Source: Penicillus capitatus (Eukaryota > Chlorophyta). Taken from it: 64,000 bases of DNA. The stretch is taken from assembly GCA_965649825.1 (NCBI GenBank), contig OZ287709.1, forward strand, positions 186,001 to 250,000, given 5' to 3'. This document shows positions 10,194-21,035 of the stretch, in pieces. The translations under genes and the position numbers were made by a program. Each line of letters starts with the position of its first letter. The first letter of the stretch is position 1. Under the pieces are notes generated by a model, which ran no database searches, was not told where the DNA came from, and saw only the letters and a program-made list of their open reading frames with translations.

Positions 10194-11878
10194 ATGTGGC
10201 GTGTTTACACAGGAATCTTCATCGCTTACTTGGGTTCCTTTAACTTCGGTAAGGACTTTGCGGAAGATCTTTTTGTTTTGGTCTTCATGCGGCCGTGCCC
10301 GCAGGCATCGCACTCGTCATCGTCAACACGATGCTCGATAACTTGTCCGAGGATTTGACGTTCGAGAAAAACGTCGGAGGTGCCGCGGTCTCATCGATCT
10401 TCTACGTTGGTGCCATGCTCGGCGGACTCGTAGCTGGGCCATTCGAAAAAGCGAGCGGCAAATTCGCGCAGCTGTGGATCGGCGTGTTGTACGCGTGCGG
10501 CAACATCATCGCCGGCCTCACCGCAGACCACAAGTTCTGTTGGGGAGGACCGTTCGATGGATGCGTTGCCGACATGCTGTTTGCTGGACGCGTTCTAACC
10601 GGATTTGCGTCGGGTCTCATGCTCGTCGTCTCGCCAAAGTACGACATGGCAGGAGAGATTTTTTGTTTTGATATCTGTGTGGCCAGGTATCTGGCAACAG
10701 TCTCGCCTCCAGAGATACGAGGAAAAATTGGAGCTTGCTCCCAGGTACGCCTTCTCTCATTCTATCTCACTCTTGTTCATCCAGTGTCGCAGTTGGCCCA
10801 GACTATTGGCGTGTTCTTCGGGCTGCTGCTAGGCATTCCGTACGAGTTCAACGAAGACTTTAAGATCGGAGAGTACGAGTGGTGGCGACTCATGTTTCTC
10901 TGCGTTTCGGTGCCGCCCATTGTTCAAGTAATCGACCTGTTGCGTCTCGCGCTTGTCTTACATTCTTTCGTTTAGTGTGCATTGACATTTCTCACATTTC
11001 CACTCTTTCGCCAGTCCATTGAAGAAGTGAGAAAGGACTTTAGCAAGAAGATATCTAAGCAAGACATCGAGCTTCAGCCTGCGACAGAACAGAACGAAAC
11101 TGCTGCAGGTTCTCAGTCATCAGCAAACGAGGGTCCCCGCGAAACGAACGGGACATTGCCTGTTACAACAGACGAAAAACCGATTCAAAAACCGCTTCAA
11201 AAAAGACTTCCGTTCGTGACTGCATGGACAAGCTTCAAGAGACAGGTCATCTTGGTATTCAAACCGAAGTATCGTCACTGTGTCATCCTGGGGATCGGTG
11301 TTCCGACTGTGGCCCGGCTCTGCGGCGTTAACATACTGGCATCCTACACGACGACGATCTTCGAGAACGCTGGAATGGATCGCGCCATCATCGGCAGCGC
11401 CCTTTACGGTGCGAGCAGCATCATCAGCAGCTTCATTTCGGTTGGTCTCTTTGATAAGTTTCAACGCAAGACCATGGCATACGCAAGTTTCTCTATCATG
11501 GCAGCCAGTTACTTGGGCCTGTCGCTGTCAGATCTAGCCGGATCCAGCGTCGCCGGTCCTTCTTCCGTGGTGTTCGCTATCATGTTTACCTTCGGTTTTC
11601 GCACGGCAAGCGGAATTCTGTATACCTCATATGCACCAGAAGTCGTTCCGTCCGAGATTGCCGGAATCGTCTTAGGACTCGGCCAATCGCTTTCATTGCT
11701 CGTATCTTTCACTCTGGTGTTGGCGTTCCCTTCCGTTCTCGACGCGATCGGGGCACTGGGCGCGTTCCTCATTCTTTTCTGTTTCTGCATTTTATCATTG
11801 CTCTTCCTGAAGGCCTTTATGATCGAGACAAAAGGCCGAGAGTTGAGTGACATTGCAAATGAGCTTGTTGGCGCTTAG
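10194..11878 (+). CDS. Hexose-type MFS transporter A
   Basis: Sugar-porter family member of the major facilitator superfamily, about 494 residues, expected to move hexoses across a membrane. Five exons: 10194-10248, 10305-10638, 10687-10744, 10793-10927, 10976-11878, all GT-AG, summing to an exact open frame. It starts MWRVYTGIFIAYLGSFNFG; other landmarks are EKASGKFAQLW after TM2, a TM3-TM4 loop CWGGPFDGC, GRVLTGFASGL, SPKYLATVSPPEIRG (the usual PxYxxEixPxxxRG site), GVNILASYTTTIFENAG at TM7, PEVVPSEIAG, and the C-terminal FMIETKGRELSDI (family PETKG). The PESPRWL motif usual after TM6 is absent; FPLFRQSIEEVRK stands there instead. Nearly identical to transporter D in exons and introns. Confidence 0.9.
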
Positions 11879-12720
11879 CAAGCGCGTAGCGTTTTTCTTA
11901 TGAGACAAGTAAGGTCCAAGAACGGTGACGTGTGGTAATCCTCTCAGATTTTTGTTTTTCCTGTTTTGAAAGAGGCTGTAGTTTATTCAGCGCTCGGATC
12001 AGGCAGGTTTTTTGGATGGCTCCATACTATTTCAAATCAGCAGGGTTTTTTAGAGACGATGAACTCAAGCAGAATGGCAGATTTAGGATCAAACAAAGAG
12101 TCCCATTAATCACATAACACGTTCTAGCGTAGTTCCAGTGAATCCAACAATCCTTCGACATCTGCAGAGTTGGGAAGTGATTCATGGTTCTTAGAGAATT
12201 TTTGGCGTTGATCAATGAGCTGGTAGGATTAATCGAAGAATAACCTCCTTCCCGAATGTCGGAATGGTATTTGCAAAAATCCAAAGATACCAATCCCCTG
12301 TTGTGCATGAAATTTCTGATTGTCGAACATATTATGTGTCGAAGTCTTATCATTTTAATTGCAATCATTAGAATTTGTTGTTGCTCAAATAGCGCCGATC
12401 CATTTCGTTACGTATCTTCTTTCAATCGCTCCATGCGGAAGACTCTCGACAACAATGCATCTCCATATGTTTCAAACAAGATCATGGAAGAACGTGATAC
12501 TGGAGATGCAAGGGAGTCTAATATTGGACGAAGACGGCACACACCGTGACAGAGAACGAACGACGCGCCGTCTTTCGAATCCGAATGAACAGAATAACTT
12601 ACCGAGCGACTTCCGAGAGAATGAAGGCCAAGGACTCTCTTCTCTGTACGTAGTCCATTCAAGACCTAGCTGAACAGAAAGAAAGCCTCGACCAAATCTC
12701 ATTAGCTTCGAAACTTCGGA

Positions 12721-13089
12721 CTATTGGCCGGAGAACTTCGAGAGTAAGAAGGAGTGTGCTTGCCATCCGGCGGTAAGACAAACCTGCCATGCTTTCGGTG
12801 TCATCTTTATTGGGTCTGCATACTTTGTTCGAGCTTGAAGACGAAGATGTGTCGTGGCAAGACGTGCATCTTTCGCCAATTCCTCTGATATATCAACATC
12901 GGATAATGTGACCCAGATTTGCCATCGCCATTTACCAGATTTCCGTGTTCTTTTAACAAGCCAGTCCAGCCAAGTAACCGTTGACGGTAAAAGACCCTCG
13001 CCGATCTTGATCCCTTCGAGGGTATTCGAGGCATCTTGAGTCGGCTGTGTCTTCTGCACTGGCAGAGGCGGGTCCAAAACCTGTTCCAT
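12721..13089 (-). CDS. ORF of unknown function conserved between the two duplicated blocks (copy 1)
   Basis: 122 codons. The matching frame in copy 2 (53,612-54,199) shares EELAKDA, TTHL-LQARTKY-DP and a WQVC-type segment, with substitutions scattered but the frame mostly kept. This suggests coding sequence, perhaps a decayed mobile-element protein or the end of a host gene. I recognise no domain. The upstream part is broken relative to copy 2, so copy 1 may be a pseudogene. Confidence 0.35.
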   Translation of the reverse strand: MEQVLDPPLPVQKTQPTQDASNTLEGIKIGEGLLPSTVTWLDWLVKRTRKSGKWRWQIWVTLSDVDISEELAKDARLATTHLRLQARTKYADPIKMTPKAWQVCLTAGWQAHSFLLSKFSGQ

Positions 13090-13535
13090 TAGTCATTTTC
13101 AAGAGTAAGAAGACGACGAACATCCTCACTCGCAGACGATCTGGCTCTGAATCAGACAAGGCATGGTGTGAACAAGAAGTCGCCCAGAAGGTGATTTCAA
13201 AAGACTTTCGTGCTGCTTTCGAGAGGCATAAAAAGCACAGTTGATTTGGGATTCGTTACGTGCGAAGCTCGACGACCGAGTAGGACTTGACACCGCGAGT
13301 CACAAGTCAAAGTCGTCCGCGACACTCTGCTGACAGAGGAGCTGCAGTGCGTGCGCGTACGACAGAGGAGCTGTCACACGAGTGGTCGTCAGTAACGCTC
13401 GTCGACGCATGTCGACGTTCATGACGCGTAACCATGCTCTTTATACTAAACAATCGCTTCAGATTTGGGTTCCCCTGTTACTATCTTCTCGGTCGTTTTG
13501 CGTTCTGTCCTTCACGTTCAAGAAATCCGTACTCT

Positions 13536-13551
13536 GACTCGCCTCTGGAGA
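13536..13551. repeat. Target-site duplication, left copy
   Basis: GACTCGCCTCTGGAGA, identical to 14263-14278. The partner block has a single related copy (gactcggctctggag at 54404-54418), which marks the unoccupied site. Confidence 0.8.
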
Positions 13552-14262
13552 GAGATTCTTAAATCCAGGAGGGGCTTCGCCAGCGGCATGTTGCCATGTT
13601 CTCCTGGTGGTTCGTGCATCATTTGTTAGGTTGTTAGCGTATGTGTACATTGTACTGTTTTGAGTACGTGCAAGGGTCGATCCGTGACAGTTGTCTCATG
13701 TTGCTTCTCTCTTGTGTATGCCGAAGATGTCTTTGCAGTATACTGCAAACCGAAAGTAGAGTCGGCTTTCTTGGATCAGTGTTCCTAGTTCCTCAATTAA
13801 CAGATCGTCTTGGTAAAACAGCTGTCTTCGTTTCTCTTTCAAGGCTTCACACTGGAGAAGATGGTCCCTTGTTTCTCTTTGCTTCCCACATCCTCAGCAT
13901 AATTCATTGTCTATCTCGGTTCCCTTGTTTCGGAGGTATTTTAATGTTGGGAGATGTCCCGAGAATACTTGATTGATGTGTGAGATACTTGCCCTGGTCC
14001 AGCTCAGATCTTGGAACCATGGACGTTGGTGGATGCAATGTTTCCAGTTCAATTGTTTCAATAGAGTACCCCGGCCACTGTTGTGCCATTGTCTTGAGGC
14101 TTGCCATTCATAAAACTGCCCCGTCTGTTGTCTGAATCGTCGTCGTCTTAGTCGGGTTTTGGTGAGGATTGAAATCGTCTCCGCCGAGCCATTCCTGTCT
14201 GATGGTAACTGGGATTTTTGGATGCGCATTCATTTAGCTCTGAGGAAGTCTATAGCGTGAGG
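13552..14262 (-). mobile_element. 5'-truncated non-LTR retroelement remnant with target-site duplication
   Basis: A 711-base segment flanked by 16-base direct repeats and missing from the duplicated partner block. On the minus strand it encodes ISHINQVFSGHLPTLKYL and then, across an in-frame TGA, CGKQRETRDHLLQCEAL, typical of the cysteine/histidine region that follows the reverse transcriptase in LINE-type proteins (CxxCG...ET..HLL..C). Only the 3' part of the element is present and its frame is broken, so it is a dead copy. No poly-A tract is evident at its 3' end (low-coordinate side). Confidence 0.65.
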
Positions 14263-14548
14263 GACTCGCCTCTGGAGATGCTCGACTTCGTCTTGCCGCT
14301 TCGAGGCAGTTCCGTGACGTTCCTTTCCGACTCCGCACTGACTCCACGTCGTATCGCGTCGGCTGCCGATAACGTCTCTTTGCTTTTCTCGACGTTTCCT
14401 TTCTCGTCTGATTTTGTGCTTCTTGTGCGCTGCCTTGAAGTTTGCTCGAAGAAGTCGACGTTCTCTGCGTCTGGCTGACTGAAATCGCTATTGTACACGC
14501 CGCCACCCAAAACCTCGAAAGTGTGTAAATCCCCCACTTCTCTGTCAT
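14234..14548 (-). pseudogene. Unknown ORF interrupted by the retroelement insertion
   Basis: A 104-codon minus-strand frame containing SKLQGSAQEAQNQT and KAKRRYRQPTR. The duplicated partner has the same frame at 54,386-54,649 (SKLQGGTQEAQNQT, KAKRRYRQPTR), which runs on past the point where the element inserted in copy 1. The conserved frame suggests former coding sequence, function unknown. Confidence 0.3.
14263..14278. repeat. Target-site duplication, right copy
   Basis: Same 16 bases as 13536-13551; together they bracket the retroelement remnant. Confidence 0.8.
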
Positions 14549-15745
14549 TCTTGTCGATTACTCAGTGTTTGCCAGTAACGGTGACATTTATCCTGTCCAC
14601 TTCGCGAACTCATCTTGCCTTAAAGCGACCAAGTGAAAGGCCTCTGGGCAGGATTCGCACTCGGGTCATCGGAGGACTTTACACGAACTCGGAGCAAGGT
14701 GTTGAAAGGTTCAGATCGCCATTTCATATTCACGTGGTGACGCGACTTCCCAGTCAGGTGAGTCATCCCGTGCGCAGAGCCACAGAAAAGAGCCCATTCG
14801 GGGCTCAAAAACCTCATTCGACAAGACAGCCAATGCCCCCGAGCAGATGATCCCTGCCACAACAAGACAGTTACAGTGACAAGGAAACTCTGGTCGACAA
14901 AGTATGCAAGAGAACTACAACATACTCAGCATCGTGAACTGTCCTGACGACAGCGGCTATTCAATGATCCATGGATCATTGCAACTCGGCATGTTGGTCG
15001 CGACATTCATTATCCGCGCTGCATCCGAAGGCCGATGTTAGAAACGCGTTTCTCTCTAACAGGCGCTGTTCCTTTCGTGCCTCTTCTCCTTTCCTTCCCC
15101 GTTTGGTCGTCGTGAATTCTCAGACGCCCAGAGTTTCGTTCGACGCGTTTTGTTTTTCGGCAAATGCCCCACCCGTCGTCGCTCGAACTCCCACGTCCGT
15201 CAGGTTTGGCGTCGTCCATTCACGATACCGCGGCAGCCGCGCAGACAATCCAATGACAAACTTGCCAGCCCAGCAGAAATCTCGCATACGTTTAGCGAAC
15301 GTCATGTCTGAGAATTTTGGCAAAGACCGTTGGCAGCACAATACTGTGTACAAGACAGAGATCGAAGCGGAGCTGTCAGTGATCTCGTAGGAGAAACCCT
15401 GGCGGCGTCAAAAAACGAGTTCGTAGTCGTGCCGAGCATCATTTGCGCAGAGATTTCTTTGTCGCCAAGGCGTAAACGTGATAACCGCGTCGTCTGCGGT
15501 TTGATGTGCGACGCTCACTTCGTAAACGGCGCGCAGCAGACGTTTCGTTTACCATCAGAGTCGACACGTTTGACAAGGAGACGGGTGCATCATGTTACTG
15601 CAAAAAGGGATCTCTGATTTCTTCGACGTCGAGGTCGACGAAATCACTCAGTAGGGGATGCTTCCTCCTCATAGGAAACGCACATACCTTTACAAAAAGG
15701 GCAGAAAACGTCGGTACAATCAGCATCGAAAAAGCATGCCTTCAA

Positions 15746-15934
15746 CTAAACAAACAAAGGTCTGTTTAGCTCGAACGTGTGGCGCCTGTGTCTTACGCAG
15801 CCAGCATTCGTGACGAAATTTTCCAGACGGGAGCCGTGCGGGTCGGGGTGAATGACCCTTCCTTCCGCGACGAGCGCGAGGTGCGCCACTGCGACGAGGC
15901 AGATCAACAGAAGAGCGCGAGCTTTGAACGCCAT
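15746..15934 (-). CDS. First exon of a possible small secreted protein
   Basis: The minus-strand frame from the ATG at 15934 begins with a clear signal peptide (MAFKARALLLICLVAVAHLA, cleavage likely after VAEG) and then RVIHPDPHGS and VTNAGC. A donor-like gtaagacac follows VTNAGC; a downstream acceptor near 15,690 would add VCAFPMRRKHPLL and more. The rest of the gene is not resolved and I recognise no family. Confidence 0.35.
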   Translation of the reverse strand: MAFKARALLLICLVAVAHLALVAEGRVIHPDPHGSRLENFVTNAGCVRHRRHTFELNRPLFV

Positions 15935-17038
15935 CCTCGAAACTGGAAAACGATGCTGTCTGAACGGAAAAAAAGCTCATGGCCGACCGTTCAGACTTTA
16001 TACGTGAAGTTCACGATCGCGATGGTCCCTTCATTTCCCAAAAGACGCTGGTCGTGCTGTCTGAGCCTTTCGTTCAGATGCAACGATCATGATGATTTGG
16101 CAGCAATTCCCAGCAGGACAGGCACAGCGAAATGGAGAATGCAAGAAACAACAGCTGTTGCCATGTGCTGAACGAGGACTACAAAAAAGCTGCAGTCAAG
16201 ATGAGGATGGGAGGGTCAACAGTTAATCCATGGGCCTCCTTTGCGATGTTCACCCATCAGGGCACAGATCGGTAGACTCAGTTGCTGAAACCCAACAGGC
16301 TTCCAGCCACTCCAAGCGGTGAAGCACAACAGGCCAGCTTGATCGGTTCAGGCTCTACATAACAAGAGGTGTGAGGTGAAGCCGAAGAACAGGTCATGTG
16401 TCCAAGGGTCAGACATCTGCCGTCTGGCGAATCACACGGAAGAGACAGCAGAGAAACACGATTGGCAACGGATAGATTGTGAAATACGTTGACACCAGTG
16501 CATCCTGATTCCCATTTGTTTCTCAGATCTTATATTCGTCAAGATCTAGCCCGACATCTACGTTTCTTTTTGCCTTTTTCGTGTTAACTACATGGCTTTG
16601 TGTATGAGTGTCTCGAGTGAACCGGACTATGACGAAATCCCTGAGCGTACATCTTTCACCAAATCGTTAATCGTAAAAAGGCTCTGCAGATTGTATAAAA
16701 GCATTAACAGCAGCCACGGTATCTGGAAACAGAGAGATAAGTATCGCATTTCTATTACAAATAGTGTTGATTGCCAATATCTGTCGACCAACTTTGACGC
16801 CGAATGCCAGACGGTTGTCCATTTCACCAGGGGTTGGTGACCTTATGATTTCCCAGCTATTGCTTCTTGCAGCGACCCTCTACATTTCTTCCGAAATGTG
16901 CCAGTTCTCAATTCATCTCGTCCTACTCCTATCCGTTTTGATGAAACTGTCACCGTCATGCATTTTTTCGCCTACTCATCTGATCGCACGCAAATTGGCC
17001 ATCGCGTTATCTTTATCGTCAGACCGTGCAGTCGGACA
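15935..17038. other. Intergenic, nothing recognised
   Basis: Short frames on both strands (for example 16,592-16,840 plus) have no family resemblance and no convincing splice chain. I see no RNA gene here. Confidence 0.5.
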
Positions 17039-17215
17039 ATGGGACCAGCAAAGAAAGCAGGCGCTATTTTTGTCAAACTCGTCAGCACAGCCGGGACGGG
17101 TTTCTTCTACGTGACGAAGCGCAATCCGAAGAAGCTGACTCGGAAACTGCAGTTCGTCAAATACGATCCCAGAGTGAACGCACACGTTCTCTTCACGGAA
17201 CAGAAATTAAAATAA
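17039..17215 (+). CDS. MRPL33: Mitochondrial/organellar large-subunit ribosomal protein bL33
   Basis: A complete 58-residue protein in one exon: [19 protein letters not shown], then [11 protein letters not shown] and [18 protein letters not shown]. This is the full-length bacterial-type L33 fold in its mitochondrial form ([19 protein letters not shown], KYDPRVxxHVLFxE). The start is the only ATG at the correct position, and the size is normal for the family. It converges on NudC with 37 bases between stop codons. Confidence 0.93.
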   Translation: MGPAKKAGAIFVKLVSTAGTGFFYVTKRNPKKLTRKLQFVKYDPRVNAHVLFTEQKLK

Positions 17216-17252
17216 ACAACCTTTAAACACCCTGTCTTTGGCTCTGTTCTCT

Positions 17253-18370
17253 TTAACTAATCTTCGCCTGAGAGAAATCCATCTCGGGATGCGCAGCCAT
17301 GAATTTCTGTAAGATCTCATTCTTTTTTTGTTCCTCGCTTGTCGGCAGTCCCATCTGTTTCTGGCGCTGGTCAAACTACAGCATCACTCCTGTGAGCACC
17401 CACCCTTCATGCCGTCACGCCGTACCATCATTTTTTCGACGGTCTGTCGGGTTTCGCTGTCGAGGTCTGAGAGGTTGCTGTTTTCGGGCGTGACCTTTTG
17501 TGTGTTGATCTCGGCATCACCCTCCAAGACGTTCTTCCACCACGTCATTCCGGTCTGTTTCGCCAGGGTCAGTTCCACCCTTCCATCCACTAACCACACA
17601 TCGCCTTTAACTGTTCGGCCATCGGCACATATCTTACCCATATTCCAAAAACACTCTTCTGGTCGAATCGCAGCTGAAAACTCTCCCTGCAGTACAATAG
17701 ACATATGAGGACTGGACAGAATGGACGTCGTTTCGCACTTCGAGGATCGGGTGCTCCGCATTTTTGCGAGCGATTCTGAGATGCTTCTTCTCGTAAACGA
17801 CATCCAAATCTCGAGCTCGGATGTTCGCGTCGACAGGCACGGACAGACACACTTCACTCAGCGTCTGTGTCCAACTGTAGTTCTCGTAGTCTGCCCCATT
17901 TCCGGAATTTGGCACTATAGGCAAGTAGACCATTCAGCAACTCCCGCACCCACGTGGCATCTCTCTACCCATTCCCTTCTCTTCTTCTGCCGTCTCTTCT
18001 TCTGCCGGTTCCTCTTCCTTTGAGCTGGTGGCTGGCGGCGGTTCATGACTCGGCGCTTCCTGAGTTCTCTACACGGCACATGGATGTTGTCACATCGTCA
18101 TTCAGAAACGGCTACCGGTTGGGATTGGGGTTTAGTCGTCGTTCCACGTGTGTGTTTCTTGACGCCTGCTTTCTGCAACGCCTTGATAACGGGAACGCGG
18201 GGATCGTTGACGCTTTGAAAGTAATTCGTCTTCCTGTTGACAAAGGTGAAGACCGTGCTCAAAAACGCATCGACGTTGTCATTATGACGGTCAAGCATCT
18301 CCGTCAGGGAGCGAAAAAAAGTCGAAGGGTCGACTTCATGCGTGATATCTTCAATCTCGCCAACGCTCAT
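17253..18370 (-). CDS. NUDC: NudC, nuclear distribution protein
   Basis: A co-chaperone of the dynein/HSP90 system. The N-terminal exon (18370-18098) begins [19 protein letters not shown] and reads [17 protein letters not shown], the NudC N-terminal helix region; next comes an acidic linker ([18 protein letters not shown]). The CS domain follows: [43 protein letters not shown]. The conserved tail is [36 protein letters not shown] and [14 protein letters not shown], ending at a TAA at 17253-17255. At least four introns of about 30-60 bases separate these pieces. The match to the family tail is near-exact. Confidence 0.93.
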
Positions 18371-18954
18371 GACGTCACAGAAAAAGCGTTAAGCCAGACG
18401 TGATGCAAAATTCGCACTGCCTGACGTGACGGAAGATGTTCGCGGGCACTTAACGTTAACGACCTCCCTGCCTTCTGTCGAAATTCGCAAACGCCGCATG
18501 CGGCAGTACGGTTGTTTGCAGAAGAGTCCATCGTCAGCGTATGGCTCGCCAAAACGCCGTTTGTGGCCTATATCTCTTATAATATTAAAAAATGCACGGC
18601 AAGGTGTAATGAAGGTTCTGAATTTTATCGTGCCAAATGTCAACGTCTGTTACGGAATTCAGACGTTCTGCTGTTTGGTGAGAGCAAGACGGAGCAGCGT
18701 CGATACTGAGCTGCGTCTGGTGTCGATATACGAACGGAGATGGATAGCCCGGTGGCGAAGTCGTCGACAGTACACGACGGAGCTCGCGAAAACGAACTGT
18801 CGTATATCATCCGTCCGTATGCGCCTACTTCACTTCTTCTTCACAGCATCGATGGTCCGTTCAATCAAGGGAGTCGCTGTCTAGACCGTTGACGGTACAA
18901 ATGACAGGCCTCTGCAAAATAGTCTCGCACTGTTAGTTCTGTCTGTCTTCAAAC
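18371..18954. other. Intergenic upstream of transporter B; one short ORF
   Basis: An ATG at 18740 opens a 50-codon frame (MDSPVAKSSTVHDG ... SLLLHSIDGPFNQG) ending at 18892. Composition is protein-like but there is no family match, so it may be an upstream ORF or chance. Nothing else recognised. Confidence 0.3.
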
Positions 18955-20628
18955 ATGTCAACCTACGGCCCAGCCGTACTCGTTTGCTTGCTTGGACCCT
19001 TACAATTCGGTAGACGGTATATCCAAGCCTGTTAACCGAATGCAGTGTATTTAGGGATGGCTATGGTTGCGATGAATGCCTCATCCGGCGCCATGTCGGT
19101 ATCCTTAGGATTCGAAAAAAACGCCGGCGGCGCGTTCGCTTCAGCGGCGTTGTTTCTCGGCATGGCCTTGGGAAACCTCGGGTCGGCGGCTTTTGAGCGG
19201 TGGACTGGGCGCTACGTGCAAACGTGGATCGGTGTCCTGTACGCAACAGGGAACCTGCTCTGTGCTTGCACAACGGCGCACAAAGTGTATTGGGGCGGCG
19301 AGTTCCACGGATGCGTGGCTGTCATGCTCCTTGTTGGCCGTATCGTGACCGGGATTGGCTGCGGACTCTCCACAGCGACCTCACCAAAGTACACACGCAT
19401 CTACTGTCGCAGAGCGGAGCAAAGCAAGCGTGCAGGATCTTGACACGCATGTTCCCTCCTGACCAGCGCTATGCCGTTGTCGGAAGCTCACAGGTTTGGC
19501 TGTTAAGGATTCGACCACGATAATACCTATTCTGCTCTCATAGGTCTCCATTGTCACGGGCGTTTTCATTGGCTTGTATTCCGGACTACCATACGCCGTC
19601 AAGAATATTCCAAGCCTCCATAATATCTGGTGGAGAGGCGTTTTTATTCTCGCGACGGTTCCAGCAGTTCTGCAAGTAACCCTCAACCGCACGCTTGCTG
19701 CTGCACTTGTACAGAAATGCTCTTTCAGATGTTGCTGGGATGGTGGGTTTGTTCAAGCTTTGAACAGCCCCTTGAAGAATGTATGAGCTATCCTTCGGAG
19801 GCTTCATTTGGGGGCAATCCAGCGCAGTCCATGGAGGATGATATCGAGGAAGGAAACAATCTTGCCGAGCCAGATCTCGAAGGAAGCTGCTCCTCCCTCT
19901 CCACAGCGCCATCGTCTTCGGCCAAATCGATAAGCTCTCCTCAACCTCCTAAAGCAAAAAAGCCGAGCATCGAATGGCGCGACGTCTTCAGTGTAGAAAA
20001 TAGACAGTCAACCATCTTAGCGATCGGTGTCCCCGTCACAAGCGCATCGGTCGGCTTGTATACGACCACGATGTATTCGGTAGATATCTTAGAAACGGTC
20101 GAGTTCCAAGATACTGTCTCGGGAAGCATTCTTCTCGGTTTCTGTATGTTCGTCTCCAGTGCCTTCATTGCCTTATACTTAAAAGCAGTCGGTTGTTCAA
20201 AAACCTTACTTGTTAGTTTGTTCGGTCTCTCTTTAGCTTGTATCGGAATGTCGATCTTCGATGTGTTAGGACGACATCTGGGAGAACCGTTAGCTGCAGT
20301 CATTCTCATTCTTTGCTTTCCGGTCTTTGTTCCCGGGTGTATACTGTTTCCTCACAGTATAGAACCATCTTCAACTCGGATACCAACATTTTTTTGGACC
20401 ACTGGACGTGTTCTGACATCCTTCGTCGCGTTTTTCCACGCTCTGTTTTTTCCAAGTCTGCTGAAAGCAATAGGTGTCCAATGGTCTTTTTTGATTTTTG
20501 CATTCTTCGGCCTTTCAACTTTTCTTACCGTCGATAGGACACTGTTAGAGGATTGTGGGCAGAGAGAAGAGTCAGCCAAGAGGACCTCGAATGAAACACA
20601 TGGATTAGAGAATGCGGAATGCGCTTGA
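18955..20628 (+). CDS. Hexose-type MFS transporter B (divergent member)
   Basis: About 495 residues, with the same five-exon plan as transporter A: 18955-19009, 19046-19388, 19436-19493, 19544-19675, 19729-20628. It begins MSTYGPAVLVCLLGPLQFG. It keeps EKNAGGAFASAALFLGMALG, YWGGEFHGC in the TM3-TM4 loop and GRIVTGIGCGL, but the family signature SPPEIRG is replaced by FPPDQRY and the C-terminus lacks the ETKG motif. The TM7 glutamine/GVN motif seen in A is also not conserved (GVPVTSASVGLYTTT). The frame is intact, so it is probably functional with altered substrate, or non-transporting. Intron 1 is only 36 bases. Confidence 0.82.
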
Positions 20629-21035
20629 TGGGATCGTGTATAGAGAGAGACTCAACAATCTCAACCCTAGATGTCAGGAATGGATATAAAGTGCGGAGTC
20701 CATCCATCCTGTTACCTAGATTTACGCCGCTGTACATTAGGTACGATGGCAACCGCGCAAGATCAATAAAGCACGGTCTCGGTTTCTGGATCTTTCATCA
20801 GAAGACAGCTGTAAGATGAAAGGTGGTTATTGACGATGACCCACACGATGATCGTCTGTACACGTCTTCAATAAAACGACAGACGATATATATATCTCTG
20901 CAGAAAGAGTGGGTGTTTGGTGATCATACTTCAATCAGTAAGTTATGTGCACTCTCGATGATGTTAATATGATGAGTTCTATGAGTTATTTCGCTTCATT
21001 TATTTTCTTTAACGTGTCAAGGCAGGCTGTACGAG
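20629..21035. other. Intergenic, nothing recognised
   Basis: AT-richer spacer between transporter B and VPS51 with no reading frame of interest; it contains a short TA run near 20,887. Confidence 0.5.

Larger units (their letters stand above)
10003..14720. repeat. Segmental duplication, copy 1 (partner about 50,940-54,810)
   Basis: Similarity to the partner begins near 10,003 (gataattgcgtcgt follows in both), includes the whole of transporter A versus D with introns, and continues through about 2.8 kb downstream (for example gatttaggatcaaa near 12,081 and 53,022; aagtcaaagtcg near 13,304 and 54,213; gactccacg near 14,339 and 54,479). It fades after about 14,720. Copy 1 is longer, mostly because of the 0.7-kb retroelement insertion at 13,552-14,262. 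Boundaries were judged by eye. Confidence 0.85.
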
